The notes beneath the pieces were generated by a model that saw only the letters and a program-made list of their open reading frames with translations, ran no database searches and was not told the origin of the DNA. Both the position numbers and the translations under genes were made by a program. A DNA stretch of 9,383 nucleotides from CAZRHH01 sp964599885. Lineage in GTDB: Bacteria; Chloroflexota; Dehalococcoidia; DSTF01; JACRBR01. How positions within the stretch are numbered: the first letter of the stretch is position 1; the number at the start of each line of letters is the position of its first letter. This document shows positions 1-5,471 of this stretch, one piece after another. The stretch is from contig CAZRHH010000101.1 of assembly GCA_964599885.1 (NCBI GenBank), positions 1 through 9,383 of the forward strand, in the 5' to 3' direction.

Positions 1-119
1 GGGCGTGCGGCTGGCGATCGCGAGACGCTCGCGCCGCGATCGCCGAACAGCTTGCGCGCGCCCGCAGTGAGGCGAAAGAGCAGCGGCAACGGCGTGGCGC
101 CGTTTGCTGGCGCCATCAT
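1..119 (-). CDS. possible partial gene running off the left edge, unknown product
   Basis: An open frame on the minus strand starts at an ATG-ATG pair (119-114) and stays open to the window edge, giving about 39 codons. It reads MMAPANGATPLPLLF, then a basic stretch with RLTAGARKLFGDRG. Most third codon positions are G or C, as in the firm genes here, and the orientation matches the polysaccharide operon to its right, 198 bases away. No convincing ribosome binding site precedes it, and I do not recognise the family. It could be the next gene of the polysaccharide cluster or a chance open frame, which is common at this GC content. Only the flanking sequence can settle it. Confidence 0.28.
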   Translation of the reverse strand, partial: MMAPANGATPLPLLFRLTAGARKLFGDRGASVSRSPAAR

Positions 120-317
120 GCGGCCATCACGAGCATGTGGGGGCGGCGCCGAGGGGACGTACAACGGGCCGCATCCATGCAGACGTCTCCTGCCGGCGGG
201 GCGCCGGTATCGCGAGTGCGCGTTCGCGGGAGGCTGGTCCCGCAATGTGTCTGAATTGTCCGTGGATGGCGGGTGCCGGAGCCATCAGGGATTGCCCGAT
301 ATGCGTTGGAAACGAAG

Positions 318-1346
318 CTACGCCGCCGGCCGTACGGCGTCGCCATCGCCTGTTTCGGAAGCCTGTTCCGGTGTTGGCGGCTGGACGCGGCGCGGCTGCG
401 GGCGTGGCGCCTTCGCGCGCTGCAGCAGGTACCACTCGATCGTGCTGCGGAGCCCGTCTTCGAGGTCTGTGCGCGCGGCGAAGCCGAAGCGCTCGCGGGC
501 GCGCGAAGTGTCGAGCATGCGGCGCGGCTGGCCGTCGGGCTTCGACGCGTCCCAGCGCACCGTGCCCGTGAAGCCGCAGAGGCGCGCGATCGTCTGCACG
601 AGTTCGCGGATCGTGATCTCGCGGCCGGCGCCGATGTTCACGGGCTCGCTGCTGTCGTAGTACTCCGTCGCGAGGACGATGCCCGCCGCCGCGTCATCGG
701 CGTACAGGAACTCGCGCGAGGCGTCGCCGCTGCCCCAGGCGGTGACAACGCGATCGCCACGCTCGCGCGCGTCGACGAACTTCCGGACGAGCGCGGGAAT
801 GACGTGACTGCTCGCTTCGTCGAAGTTGTCGCCGGGGCCGTAGAGGTTCACTGGCAGCAGGCTGATCGCGTTGAAGCCGTACTGCGCGCGATAGGCCTCG
901 CCCTGCACGAGCAGCATCTTCTTGGCGAGACCGTAGGGTGCATTCGTCTCTTCCGGATAGCCGAGCCAGAGATCGTCCTCGCGGAACGGGACGGGCGTGT
1001 GCTTCGGGTAGGCGCAGACGGTCGCAACGGCAACGAACTTCTCGACGCCCGCGCAGCGCGCCGACTCCATGAGCTGGATGCCCATAATGGCGTTCTCGTA
1101 AAAGAAGCGCCCGGGATTCTCGCGGTTGGCGCCGATACCGCCGACGACGGCCGCAAGATGCACGATGATCTCCGGCCGCGCCGCATCAAGCGCGCGTTCG
1201 ATGCCGGCCTTTTCGCGCAGATCGAAGTCGGCGCTGCGGGTGACGAACACGTCCGCGTTCTCGGCGCGCAGGCGGCGTGTGACGTGCGTGCCGAGGAAGC
1301 CGGCGCCGCCCGTGACCAGGATCCGCTTGCCGGCGAGTCCGCTCAT
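318..1346 (-). CDS. fcl: GDP-L-fucose synthase (GDP-4-keto-6-deoxymannose epimerase/reductase)
   Basis: The 342-residue protein is an extended short-chain dehydrogenase that would convert GDP-4-keto-6-deoxy-mannose to GDP-L-fucose with NADPH in the cytoplasm, supplying fucose to surface polysaccharide. Seen: the nucleotide-binding loop TGGAGFLG (G13, G16, G19), the family signature HLAAVVGGIGANRENP (63-78), VCAYPK (110-115), the catalytic pair Y138 and K142 in YGLAKK, LYGPGDNFD (168-176), and H181 in SHVIPAL. The catalytic Ser of the E. coli enzyme aligns with T109, a conservative change; C111 matches its cysteine. About 30 residues after W305 form a Pro/Gln/Arg-rich tail beyond the usual family length of 310-320. 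The ATG at 1346 is chosen because the Rossmann strand starts six residues later and because ATGA overlaps the stop of the upstream glycosyltransferase gene. No gmd (GDP-mannose dehydratase) is visible in the window. Confidence 0.93.
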   Translation of the reverse strand: MSGLAGKRILVTGGAGFLGTHVTRRLRAENADVFVTRSADFDLREKAGIERALDAARPEIIVHLAAVVGGIGANRENPGRFFYENAIMGIQLMESARCAGVEKFVAVATVCAYPKHTPVPFREDDLWLGYPEETNAPYGLAKKMLLVQGEAYRAQYGFNAISLLPVNLYGPGDNFDEASSHVIPALVRKFVDARERGDRVVTAWGSGDASREFLYADDAAAGIVLATEYYDSSEPVNIGAGREITIRELVQTIARLCGFTGTVRWDASKPDGQPRRMLDTSRARERFGFAARTDLEDGLRSTIEWYLLQRAKAPRPQPRRVQPPTPEQASETGDGDAVRPAA

Positions 1347-2644
1347 GCCGCCCGCCGTTCTTCGTCCGCGATCGATCGCGCGGGCAACAGCAGGGGTGTC
1401 CGTACGCGGCCGCGAGCGCCCGACGCGAGGACGGATGCGACCAACTGCTCGTACCCGCGCAAGGCGGAAGCTTCGGAGAGCATCGATGCGGCGTAGGCGA
1501 GGCCGCTCGCCGCCAGATGCTGCGCCAGGCCGCGGTCGTTGGCGATGCGCTGAATCGCGCCGAGCAGCGCTTGCGGGTCGTCGGGCGCAACGGCGATGCC
1601 GCCGCTGCTCCACTCGACCTCGCGCGCCGCTTCGGACGAAGCGGCGACGGCGGCGACGACGGGCACGCCCGCCGCGAAGTACGACGTGAGCTTCGACGGG
1701 AGGGCCATGTCGGTGACGCTGCCGCGCTGATTCAGCAGCAGCACATCGGCGGCGGCGAGTATGTTCGCGACGGCGTCCTGCGCCTGCAGTGGCAGGAAGC
1801 GCAGGTTCGTCAGCGCGTAGCGGCCGGCGAGCGCTTCGAGTGCCGGGCGCTGGCTGCCGTCACCCATCAGCACGAACAGCGCGCGCTCGTGGGTCGTGGC
1901 GGCGATGCGCGCGGCTTCGATGATGTTCTCGATGCCCTGCTTGTGGCCCATGTTGCCGGCGTGGAGACAGACGAAGGCGTCGTCGGGCCATGCGAGGCGC
2001 GCACGCGTCGCGTCGCGCGTTTCGGCGGCGGGCGCGGTCTGCACCCAGTTGCGGACGCGGCGGATCCGCGTCGGGTCGACGCCGAGTGACTCGACGTACG
2101 GCCGAAAGCCCTCGGCGACGATCCCGATCGCCGCGGCGCCGCGCGCCGGCCACGCTTCGGCCGCGCGTACGATCGATGCGACGCTGGCGCCGCCATCGAT
2201 GCCGCTCTGTTGCGCCGCCGGCGCGACGAGATCTTGCAGGATCAGCCCGTATGGCACGCGGAAGCGCGCCACGGCGACGCGCGCGAGCAGCCCGCCGCCG
2301 ATCCCCGGCACGACGCCGAGCACCGCATCCGGCTGCGTCAGCCGCAGCGACGCGAGCCCGTTGGCGAAGAACGTCGCTTCGTACAGCGCGCGCTGCAACG
2401 CAGACTGGTGTGACGGCGTGTACTGGAGGCGCCGGAGCAGGCTCACGCCGTTGCGCTCTTCGCGCATGGTGATGCGTCCGCGGTATCCGTCGAGCACGCG
2501 CCACGCCGGATAGTGCGGCATGCCGGTGATCGCCGTTACGTCGTAGCCCTGCGCGACGAGATGCTCGGCGAGCCGCGTTGTGTATGGCGCGATGCCGGTG
2601 CTGTCGGGTTCGTAGTAGAGGCTGGCGATCAGCAGCTTCGTCAT
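1343..2644 (-). CDS. WcaI-like family 4 glycosyltransferase
   Basis: The 433-residue protein has the two-Rossmann (GT-B) layout of GT4 retaining glycosyltransferases and is closest by eye to the WcaI/WbuB-type enzymes of colanic acid and O-antigen clusters. Seen: an N-terminal acceptor-side motif YEPDSTGIAPYTTRLAEHL (11-29), GMPHYPAW (41-48), the linker-side HAGNMGHKQG (228-237) opening the donor domain, MGDGSQR (260-266), and the donor-site stretch PSKLTSYFAAGVPVVA (316-331). There is no signal peptide or clear membrane helix, so it should act on lipid-linked sugars at the inner face of the membrane. Donor and acceptor cannot be read from sequence; the next gene makes GDP-fucose, so a fucosyl donor is possible but unproven. 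The ATG at 2644 shares one base with the TGA of the preceding gene (TGATG), and its own stop overlaps fcl by 4 bases. A much longer open frame continues upstream to 3175 but only as a shadow of the sugar transferase. Confidence 0.9.
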   Translation of the reverse strand: MTKLLIASLYYEPDSTGIAPYTTRLAEHLVAQGYDVTAITGMPHYPAWRVLDGYRGRITMREERNGVSLLRRLQYTPSHQSALQRALYEATFFANGLASLRLTQPDAVLGVVPGIGGGLLARVAVARFRVPYGLILQDLVAPAAQQSGIDGGASVASIVRAAEAWPARGAAAIGIVAEGFRPYVESLGVDPTRIRRVRNWVQTAPAAETRDATRARLAWPDDAFVCLHAGNMGHKQGIENIIEAARIAATTHERALFVLMGDGSQRPALEALAGRYALTNLRFLPLQAQDAVANILAAADVLLLNQRGSVTDMALPSKLTSYFAAGVPVVAAVAASSEAAREVEWSSGGIAVAPDDPQALLGAIQRIANDRGLAQHLAASGLAYAASMLSEASALRGYEQLVASVLASGARGRVRTPLLLPARSIADEERRAA

Positions 2645-3438
2645 CAGTCGCCGTCCCAGCGCAGCAGCGGACGCACCGTCCGCAGGAGATAGGCCAGGTC
2701 GCCGCGCAGCGTGACGTTCGAGGCATACGCGGCGTCGAGCGCCATTCGCATTTGCGGCGTCATCGTGTTGCGGCCGTTGACCTGGAACGGGCCAGTGATC
2801 GCCGGGCGCAGTGCGAGGATCGCGTCTTCCGTTTGCGGCGAGGGGGCGAGCGTCGGCAGATACGGCCGCGGGCCGACGAGCGTCATGTCGCCGCGCAGCA
2901 CGTTCCAGAACTGCGGCAGTTCGTCGAGGCTCGACTTGCGCAGGATGTTGCCCAGCGGTGTGATGCGCGGATCGTGCTTGAGCTTGTAGTTCTTCGCGTA
3001 CTGCTTCGCGAGGAGCGGGTGCGTCTGCTGCCAGCGCTCCATGACGGCGTCGGCGTCGCGGACCATCGTGCGGAACTTCCACATCGTAAAGCGGCGCCCG
3101 TCGCGGCCGATGCGTTCGGAACCGTAGAGCAGCGGCCAACCAGAAGTTGCGAGCACAACCAACGAGACAGCGCACATCAGCGGCAGCGCGAGCATGAGCA
3201 GCAGCGCGCCCAGCGTCACGTCGAGCGCGCGCTTGCCGTGCTGGATGTAGAGGCTTGGTACGTCGACCCGATCCGCGATCGAACCAACCCCAACCCCAAC
3301 CCCTCTGTGCCTCTGTGCCTCTGTGGTTTCAAGAACCGCCGGCTGCCGCCAACTGCCCATCGATGGCGACGCTGGCGCGTACGCGACGACGCGCGCGCGG
3401 TGGCGGCTGTCGATCTTGCGCGCCGGGCCTGCTGCCAC
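2644..3438 (-). CDS. undecaprenyl-phosphate sugar-phosphate transferase (PglC/WcaJ catalytic-core type)
   Basis: The 264-residue protein belongs to the bacterial sugar transferase family, which moves a sugar-1-phosphate from a nucleotide sugar to undecaprenyl phosphate and so starts polysaccharide repeat-unit synthesis. Seen: KRALD (69-73), a hydrophobic segment at about 75-97 broken by P86 as in the re-entrant helix of PglC, ERIGRDGRRFTMWKFRTM (108-125), KHDPRITPLGNILRK (154-168), the catalytic Asp-Glu pair D172-E173 in SLDELPQFWNVLRGDM, GPRP (189-192) and ITGPFQVNGRN (214-224). It lacks the four-helix N-terminal region of full WcaJ, so it is the short monotopic form. The first 65 residues are not family-like: 36-46 (LETTEAQRHRG) translate a dispersed repeat and 47-52 (VGVGVG) a TTGGGG run. 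The GTG start at 3438 is preferred because AGGAGG lies 5 bases upstream, with an in-frame stop just above it. Another start is the ATG at 3360, which lacks a ribosome binding site. Start is uncertain; function is secure. Confidence 0.9.
   Translation of the reverse strand: MAAGPARKIDSRHRARVVAYAPASPSMGSWRQPAVLETTEAQRHRGVGVGVGSIADRVDVPSLYIQHGKRALDVTLGALLLMLALPLMCAVSLVVLATSGWPLLYGSERIGRDGRRFTMWKFRTMVRDADAVMERWQQTHPLLAKQYAKNYKLKHDPRITPLGNILRKSSLDELPQFWNVLRGDMTLVGPRPYLPTLAPSPQTEDAILALRPAITGPFQVNGRNTMTPQMRMALDAAYASNVTLRGDLAYLLRTVRPLLRWDGD
3284..3330 (-). repeat. dispersed ACCACAGAGGCACAGAGG repeat plus TTGGGG run, inside the sugar transferase reading frame
   Basis: On the minus strand this reads GAAACC, then ACAGAGGC units, then three GGGGTT units. 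The first part is the same sequence as the plus-strand copy at 3588-3607, in inverted orientation. It is in frame with the sugar transferase gene and supplies residues 36-52. The peptide TTEAQRHRG is familiar as a translated intergenic repeat in several high-GC phyla and not as a protein domain. The G-rich run could also form a two-layer G-quadruplex in the mRNA. Confidence 0.8.
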
Positions 3439-3443
3439 GTCAG

Positions 3444-3449
3444 CCTCCT
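3444..3449 (-). promoter_or_regulatory. ribosome binding site deciding the sugar transferase start
   Basis: AGGAGG on the minus strand is separated by CTGAC from the GTG at 3438. It is the only strong Shine-Dalgarno match near the start of the polysaccharide operon, and an in-frame TAG at 3453-3451 prevents any earlier start. It supports translation beginning upstream of the repeat-derived codons rather than inside them. Confidence 0.7.
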
Positions 3450-3587
3450 GCTACGGCGATGCGAACCCGGCGAAGCGCGTGCGATGCGCCACCGCTCGCG
3501 ATCATCATCTGTTCGTGCGCGGGATGCGGAGATGAGGGTCGCACCGATATGTGCGCGCCGGCTCCCCGAAAGCGCGGGGCACGGCTC

Positions 3588-3647
3588 ACCACAGAGGCAC
3601 AGAGGGGTTGTTGGAGGAACCACAGATGCACACCGATGGACACCGAA
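3588..3647 (+). repeat. CACAGAGG / CACAGATG dispersed repeat pair
   Basis: ACCACAGAGGCACAGAGG (3588-3605) is followed 12 bases later by a related unit, AACCACAGATGCACACCGAT and then GGACACCGAA (3618-3647). The first matches the inverted copy inside the sugar transferase gene at 3300-3330. The two together bracket about 260 bases containing that gene's start and leader. Such repeats are common non-coding dispersed elements in several phyla; no transposase is nearby. Confidence 0.75.
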
Positions 3648-3661
3648 TTTTCGTTGGGGGA

Positions 3662-3686
3662 TGTAGCTGCGGAGCTTCAGCTCCGC
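3662..3686 (+). repeat. GTAGC-family hairpin repeat copy 1
   Basis: TGTAGCT followed by the perfect 18-base palindrome GCGGAGCT-TC-AGCTCCGC (3669-3686). The identical 18 bases recur at 8730-8747, five kilobases away beyond nadA, and looser relatives lie at 8791, 8861, 9075 and 9152. It is a dispersed hairpin repeat of unknown function. Confidence 0.8.
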
Positions 3687-3712
3687 CCGCGCATCGGTCA
3701 GGCGACGCGGTA

Positions 3713-3736
3713 GGGGCGCACCCACGTGTGCGCCCC
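3713..3736. repeat. GGGGCGCAC inverted repeat (hairpin)
   Basis: GGGGCGCAC (3713-3721) and its exact reverse complement GTGCGCCCC (3728-3736) are separated by CCACGT, giving a 9-bp perfect stem. There is no T-run on either side, so it is not a typical intrinsic terminator. It is preceded by GGTA, as are the GGGGCCCC hairpins elsewhere in the window. Confidence 0.75.
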
Positions 3737-3796
3737 GGTATCGCACGGCTGCTTCACGAATCGGCGGACCCGCACCTGTCAACCAGTGCCGCATCA

Positions 3797-3820
3797 CCAG
3801 CGACCCACCACCCACGACCC
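3797..3820 (+). repeat. heptad CCC tract (three full units)
   Basis: CCC triplets begin at 3804, 3811 and 3818, exactly 7 bases apart, in units ACCCACC, ACCCACG, ACCCAAC. A CC at 3797 sits in the same phase. It lies 53 bases upstream of the tRNA. Similar 7-base phasing occurs at 4225 and 7357 with different filler bases. Confidence 0.6.
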
Positions 3821-3873
3821 AACGACGACTCAGCGTGCGGCGCGCCGTTACGTTTGGTACGATCACTCGCCGT

Positions 3874-3951
3874 CGGGGTGTAGCTCAGCCAGGCTAGAGT
3901 GCACGGTTCGGGACCGTGAGGTCGGAGGTTCAAATCCTCTCACCCCGACCA
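3874..3951 (+). tRNA. tRNA-Pro (anticodon CGG), CCA encoded
   Basis: A full cloverleaf can be folded by hand. The acceptor stem pairs CGGGGTG (3874-3880) with CACCCCG (3941-3947), followed by ACCA (3948-3951). The D arm is GCTC/GAGT. The anticodon stem CACGG/CCGTG (3902-3906, 3914-3918) closes the loop TTCGGGA, with anticodon CGG at 3909-3911. The T arm is GGAGG-TTCAAAT-CCTCT, with a G-T pair at its outer end. The CGGGGTGTAGC start and the CTCACCCCGACCA end are typical of bacterial proline tRNAs. It decodes CCG, a frequent proline codon in these genes. A possible -10 box, TACGAT (3858-3863), lies 10 bases upstream, without a clear -35. Confidence 0.97.
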
Positions 3952-3988
3952 CCTCTTTTGTGCTGTGAAGGGGCCGGAAGTCCGAGGT

Positions 3989-4021
3989 CAGAAGGCCGCG
4001 ACTCCGGCGCCTTCTGTTTTT
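3989..4021 (+). terminator. intrinsic terminator after tRNA-Pro
   Basis: CAGAAGG (3989-3995) pairs with CCTTCTG (4010-4016). CGC/GCG extends the stem inside a one-base bulge, and TTTTT (4017-4021) follows directly. The stem plus T-run is the classic rho-independent pattern. It sits 37 bases past the tRNA in the same direction and has no T-run on the other strand, so it should stop rightward transcription only. Confidence 0.7.
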
Positions 4022-4095
4022 CCGGGTGGGCGTAGCTTCGCCAGGGGAGCGCAGCGTCCGCTGTCGCATCCGCTGCTTTCGTTGAATGAGGAGTT

Positions 4096-4112
4096 CTGGG
4101 GGACACCCCCAG
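4096..4112. repeat. CTGGGGG-ACA-CCCCCAG perfect hairpin
   Basis: A 7-bp perfect inverted repeat with a 3-base loop, followed by TCCCCCGG, which offers an alternative pairing for the G-run. It has no T-run and is not placed as a terminator for any gene. It resembles a dispersed non-coding repeat. Confidence 0.6.
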
Positions 4113-4176
4113 TCCCCCGGTAGGCGCTACGCCCGGCACCCGTTTCGATTGTCGCCATTCCGATGAGTCAGCGCGT

Positions 4177-4211
4177 GACCCGGGGCCCGGCAAGCGGGGC
4201 CCCTACCATCG
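4177..4211 (-). repeat. GGGGCCCC-GCTT hairpin repeat, copy 1 (inverted)
   Basis: On the minus strand it begins CGATGGTAGGGGCCCCGCTT and continues GCCGGGCCCCGGGTC. The arms GGGGCCCCGC and GCCGGGCCCC pair with a single mismatch around TT. The same unit occurs on the plus strand at 7283 and 8985. This copy lies 70 bases before the M20 gene; the 7283 copy lies 31 bases after plsX, so the operon is bracketed by inverted copies. Confidence 0.8.
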
Positions 4212-4224
4212 TGCCGAGGTGCTT

Positions 4225-4255
4225 CCCGCCTCCCGCATCCCGTTTCCCGCTTCCA
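4225..4255 (+). repeat. heptad CCC tract, potential G-quadruplex on the minus strand
   Basis: CCC triplets start at 4225, 4232, 4239 and 4246, exactly 7 bases apart, in units of the form TCCCGNN; a degenerate fifth unit follows at 4253. On the minus strand this is four GGG runs with three 4-base loops, which meets the usual G3N1-7 quadruplex rule. It ends about 30 bases upstream of the M20 start codon. Confidence 0.7.
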
Positions 4256-4280
4256 CCTTGCGGGCGGTACGCTGCTCCGC

Positions 4281-5471
4281 ATGGACACCGACGCCCTCAA
4301 AGCGCGCTCCAACGCCGCGATCGATGCCGCCGCTGACGATCTGATCGCGCTCAGCATGCGGATTCATGCCAATCCGGAGCTGGCGTTTCGTGAGACGCAG
4401 GCGGCGGGGTGGCTGACCAGGTTTCTCGGCGAACGCGGGTTCGAGGTGACGCCGGGGATCGCGAAGATGCCGACGGCGTTCCGTGCGGTCGCCGGCAGCG
4501 GCGCGCCCGTTGTGGCGATCCTCGCCGAATACGACGCGCTGCCCGGGATCGGCCACGGCTGCGGCCACAACATCATCGCCTCGGCGGCGGCGGGCGCTGG
4601 CATCGGCGTGCGCGCCGTCATCGATGACACGGCGGGCGCCGTGCAGATCATCGGCACGCCGGCCGAGGAGGTCTACGGCGGCAAGGTGGCGATGATCCGC
4701 GAGGGCGCGTTCGACGGACTCGATGCGGCGATCATGACGCATCCTGGCTCGCGCGATTCCGTCTGGGCGAAGGCGCTGGCCTGCGCCGAACTGCGCGTCG
4801 AATACCACGGCCGCGAGGCGCACGCGGCCGCGCAGCCCGAACGCGGCATCAACGCGCTGGAAGCGATGATCATCGCGTACAACGCGATCAACTCGCTGCG
4901 CCAGCACATGCGGCGCACGGCGCGCGTACACGGCGTGATCACCGACGGCGGCGAGGCGCCGAACATCGTGCCGGGGCACTCCGCCGCCAGCTTTCTCGTG
5001 CGCGCCGAAGACGACGCGTATCTCGAAGAGCTGAAGCCGCGCGTCGCCGCCTGCTTCGAAGCGGGCGCAACGGCCACCGGCGCGACACTCGAGCTGCACT
5101 GGAACGAAAATCAGTACTGCGCGATGAACACGAACGCGCCGATCGCCGCGGCGCACCGCGCCAATCTCGCGACGCTCGGGCGCGAGACCGCCGAGCGCGA
5201 GAACCCGCCACCGCTCGGCAGCACGGACATGGGCAACGTCAGCAAGATCGTGCCGGGCATCCATCCGACGATCGCCATCGCGCCGCCGGACGTGAACGGA
5301 CACTCGCCGCAGTTCGCCGAGTACGCGGCGTCCGACGCCGGCAAGCGCGCGACGATCCACGGCGCGAAGGCGCTCGCGATGACGGCGATCGACATCCTCA
5401 CCGACGCGGATCTCCGCCGCGAGATGCGCGCGGACTTCGAGCGCACGCGCACGACGACAACGCACGCGTGA
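4281..5471 (+). CDS. M20 family metallo-amidohydrolase (AbgB / ACY1L2-like)
   Basis: The 396-residue protein is a zinc-dependent M20 peptidase/amidohydrolase. Seen: the metal-site signature GIGHGCGHN (89-97, with C94 and H96 as expected ligands), the catalytic carboxylate in GTPAEE (125-130), H154 in THPG, a dimerisation domain from about 167 to 265 beginning VEYHGREAHAA (173-183), STDMGNVS (314-321) and GHSPQF (340-345). The length and the GHGCGHN motif fit the subfamily of p-aminobenzoyl-glutamate hydrolase subunit B and the dipeptidase PM20D2; exact substrate is not readable. It has no signal peptide, so it is cytoplasmic. No good ribosome binding site precedes the ATG. A TACGCT box at 4268-4273 lies 7 bases upstream, so a leaderless transcript is possible. 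Its TGA overlaps the GTG of the methyltransferase gene by 4 bases. Confidence 0.9.
   Translation: MDTDALKARSNAAIDAAADDLIALSMRIHANPELAFRETQAAGWLTRFLGERGFEVTPGIAKMPTAFRAVAGSGAPVVAILAEYDALPGIGHGCGHNIIASAAAGAGIGVRAVIDDTAGAVQIIGTPAEEVYGGKVAMIREGAFDGLDAAIMTHPGSRDSVWAKALACAELRVEYHGREAHAAAQPERGINALEAMIIAYNAINSLRQHMRRTARVHGVITDGGEAPNIVPGHSAASFLVRAEDDAYLEELKPRVAACFEAGATATGATLELHWNENQYCAMNTNAPIAAAHRANLATLGRETAERENPPPLGSTDMGNVSKIVPGIHPTIAIAPPDVNGHSPQFAEYAASDAGKRATIHGAKALAMTAIDILTDADLRREMRADFERTRTTTTHA

Larger units (their letters stand above)
3439..3873. other. gene-free spacer with several repeat families
   Basis: No reading frame here has protein-family features. The frames that are open translate repeats (for example EAQRHRG-like and HRCTPMDTE-like peptides). 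The spacer holds the CACAGAGG repeat, a GCGGAGCT palindrome, a GGGGCGCAC hairpin and a heptad CCC tract, each listed separately. It must also contain the promoter of the leftward polysaccharide operon, but I could not pick out a convincing -35/-10 pair. Confidence 0.7.
3952..4280. other. gene-free spacer between tRNA-Pro and the M20 gene
   Basis: It contains the tRNA terminator, a CTGGGGG hairpin, an inverted GGGGCCCC-type repeat and a heptad CCC tract, each listed separately. Another short degenerate palindrome, GGCGTAGCTTCGCC, lies at about 4027-4040. No reading frame in it looks like a gene. Confidence 0.7.

Noticed and set aside
273..1496. 407-codon plus-strand frame over fcl
   Set aside because: Low-complexity Arg/Ala composition opposite a clearly recognisable GDP-fucose synthase; a shadow.
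1347..1613. N-terminal extension of fcl to 431 residues
   Set aside because: The extra 89 residues are out-of-frame reading of the glycosyltransferase 3' end; the Rossmann motif sits right after the ATG at 1346.
2645..3175. N-terminal extension of the glycosyltransferase to 610 residues
   Set aside because: The extension is Arg/Pro/Ala-rich and overlaps the sugar transferase in another frame. The GT4 N-terminal strand begins right after the ATG at 2644.
2578..3666. 362-codon plus-strand frame over the sugar transferase and the spacer
   Set aside because: It runs through a firm gene on the other strand and through repeats; no family features.
3216..3866. 216-codon minus-strand frame in the spacer
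   Set aside because: It consists of translated repeats (HRCASVVPPT, CLCGEPCPAL, QRHRGTEG) and overlaps the sugar transferase out of frame.
3952..3959. CCTCTTTT right after the tRNA as terminator
   Set aside because: Only four T and no additional stem of its own; the bulged stem with five T at 3989-4021 is a better terminator.
3726..3968. Plus-strand 80-codon frame ending through the tRNA
   Set aside because: Its C-terminus (VRDREVGGSNPLTPT) is the sense-strand translation of the tRNA, another common artefact.
3863..4069. Minus-strand frame with GVRGFEPPTSRSRTVHSS
   Set aside because: This peptide is the well-known artefact of translating the antisense of a tRNA gene; here it is tRNA-Pro.
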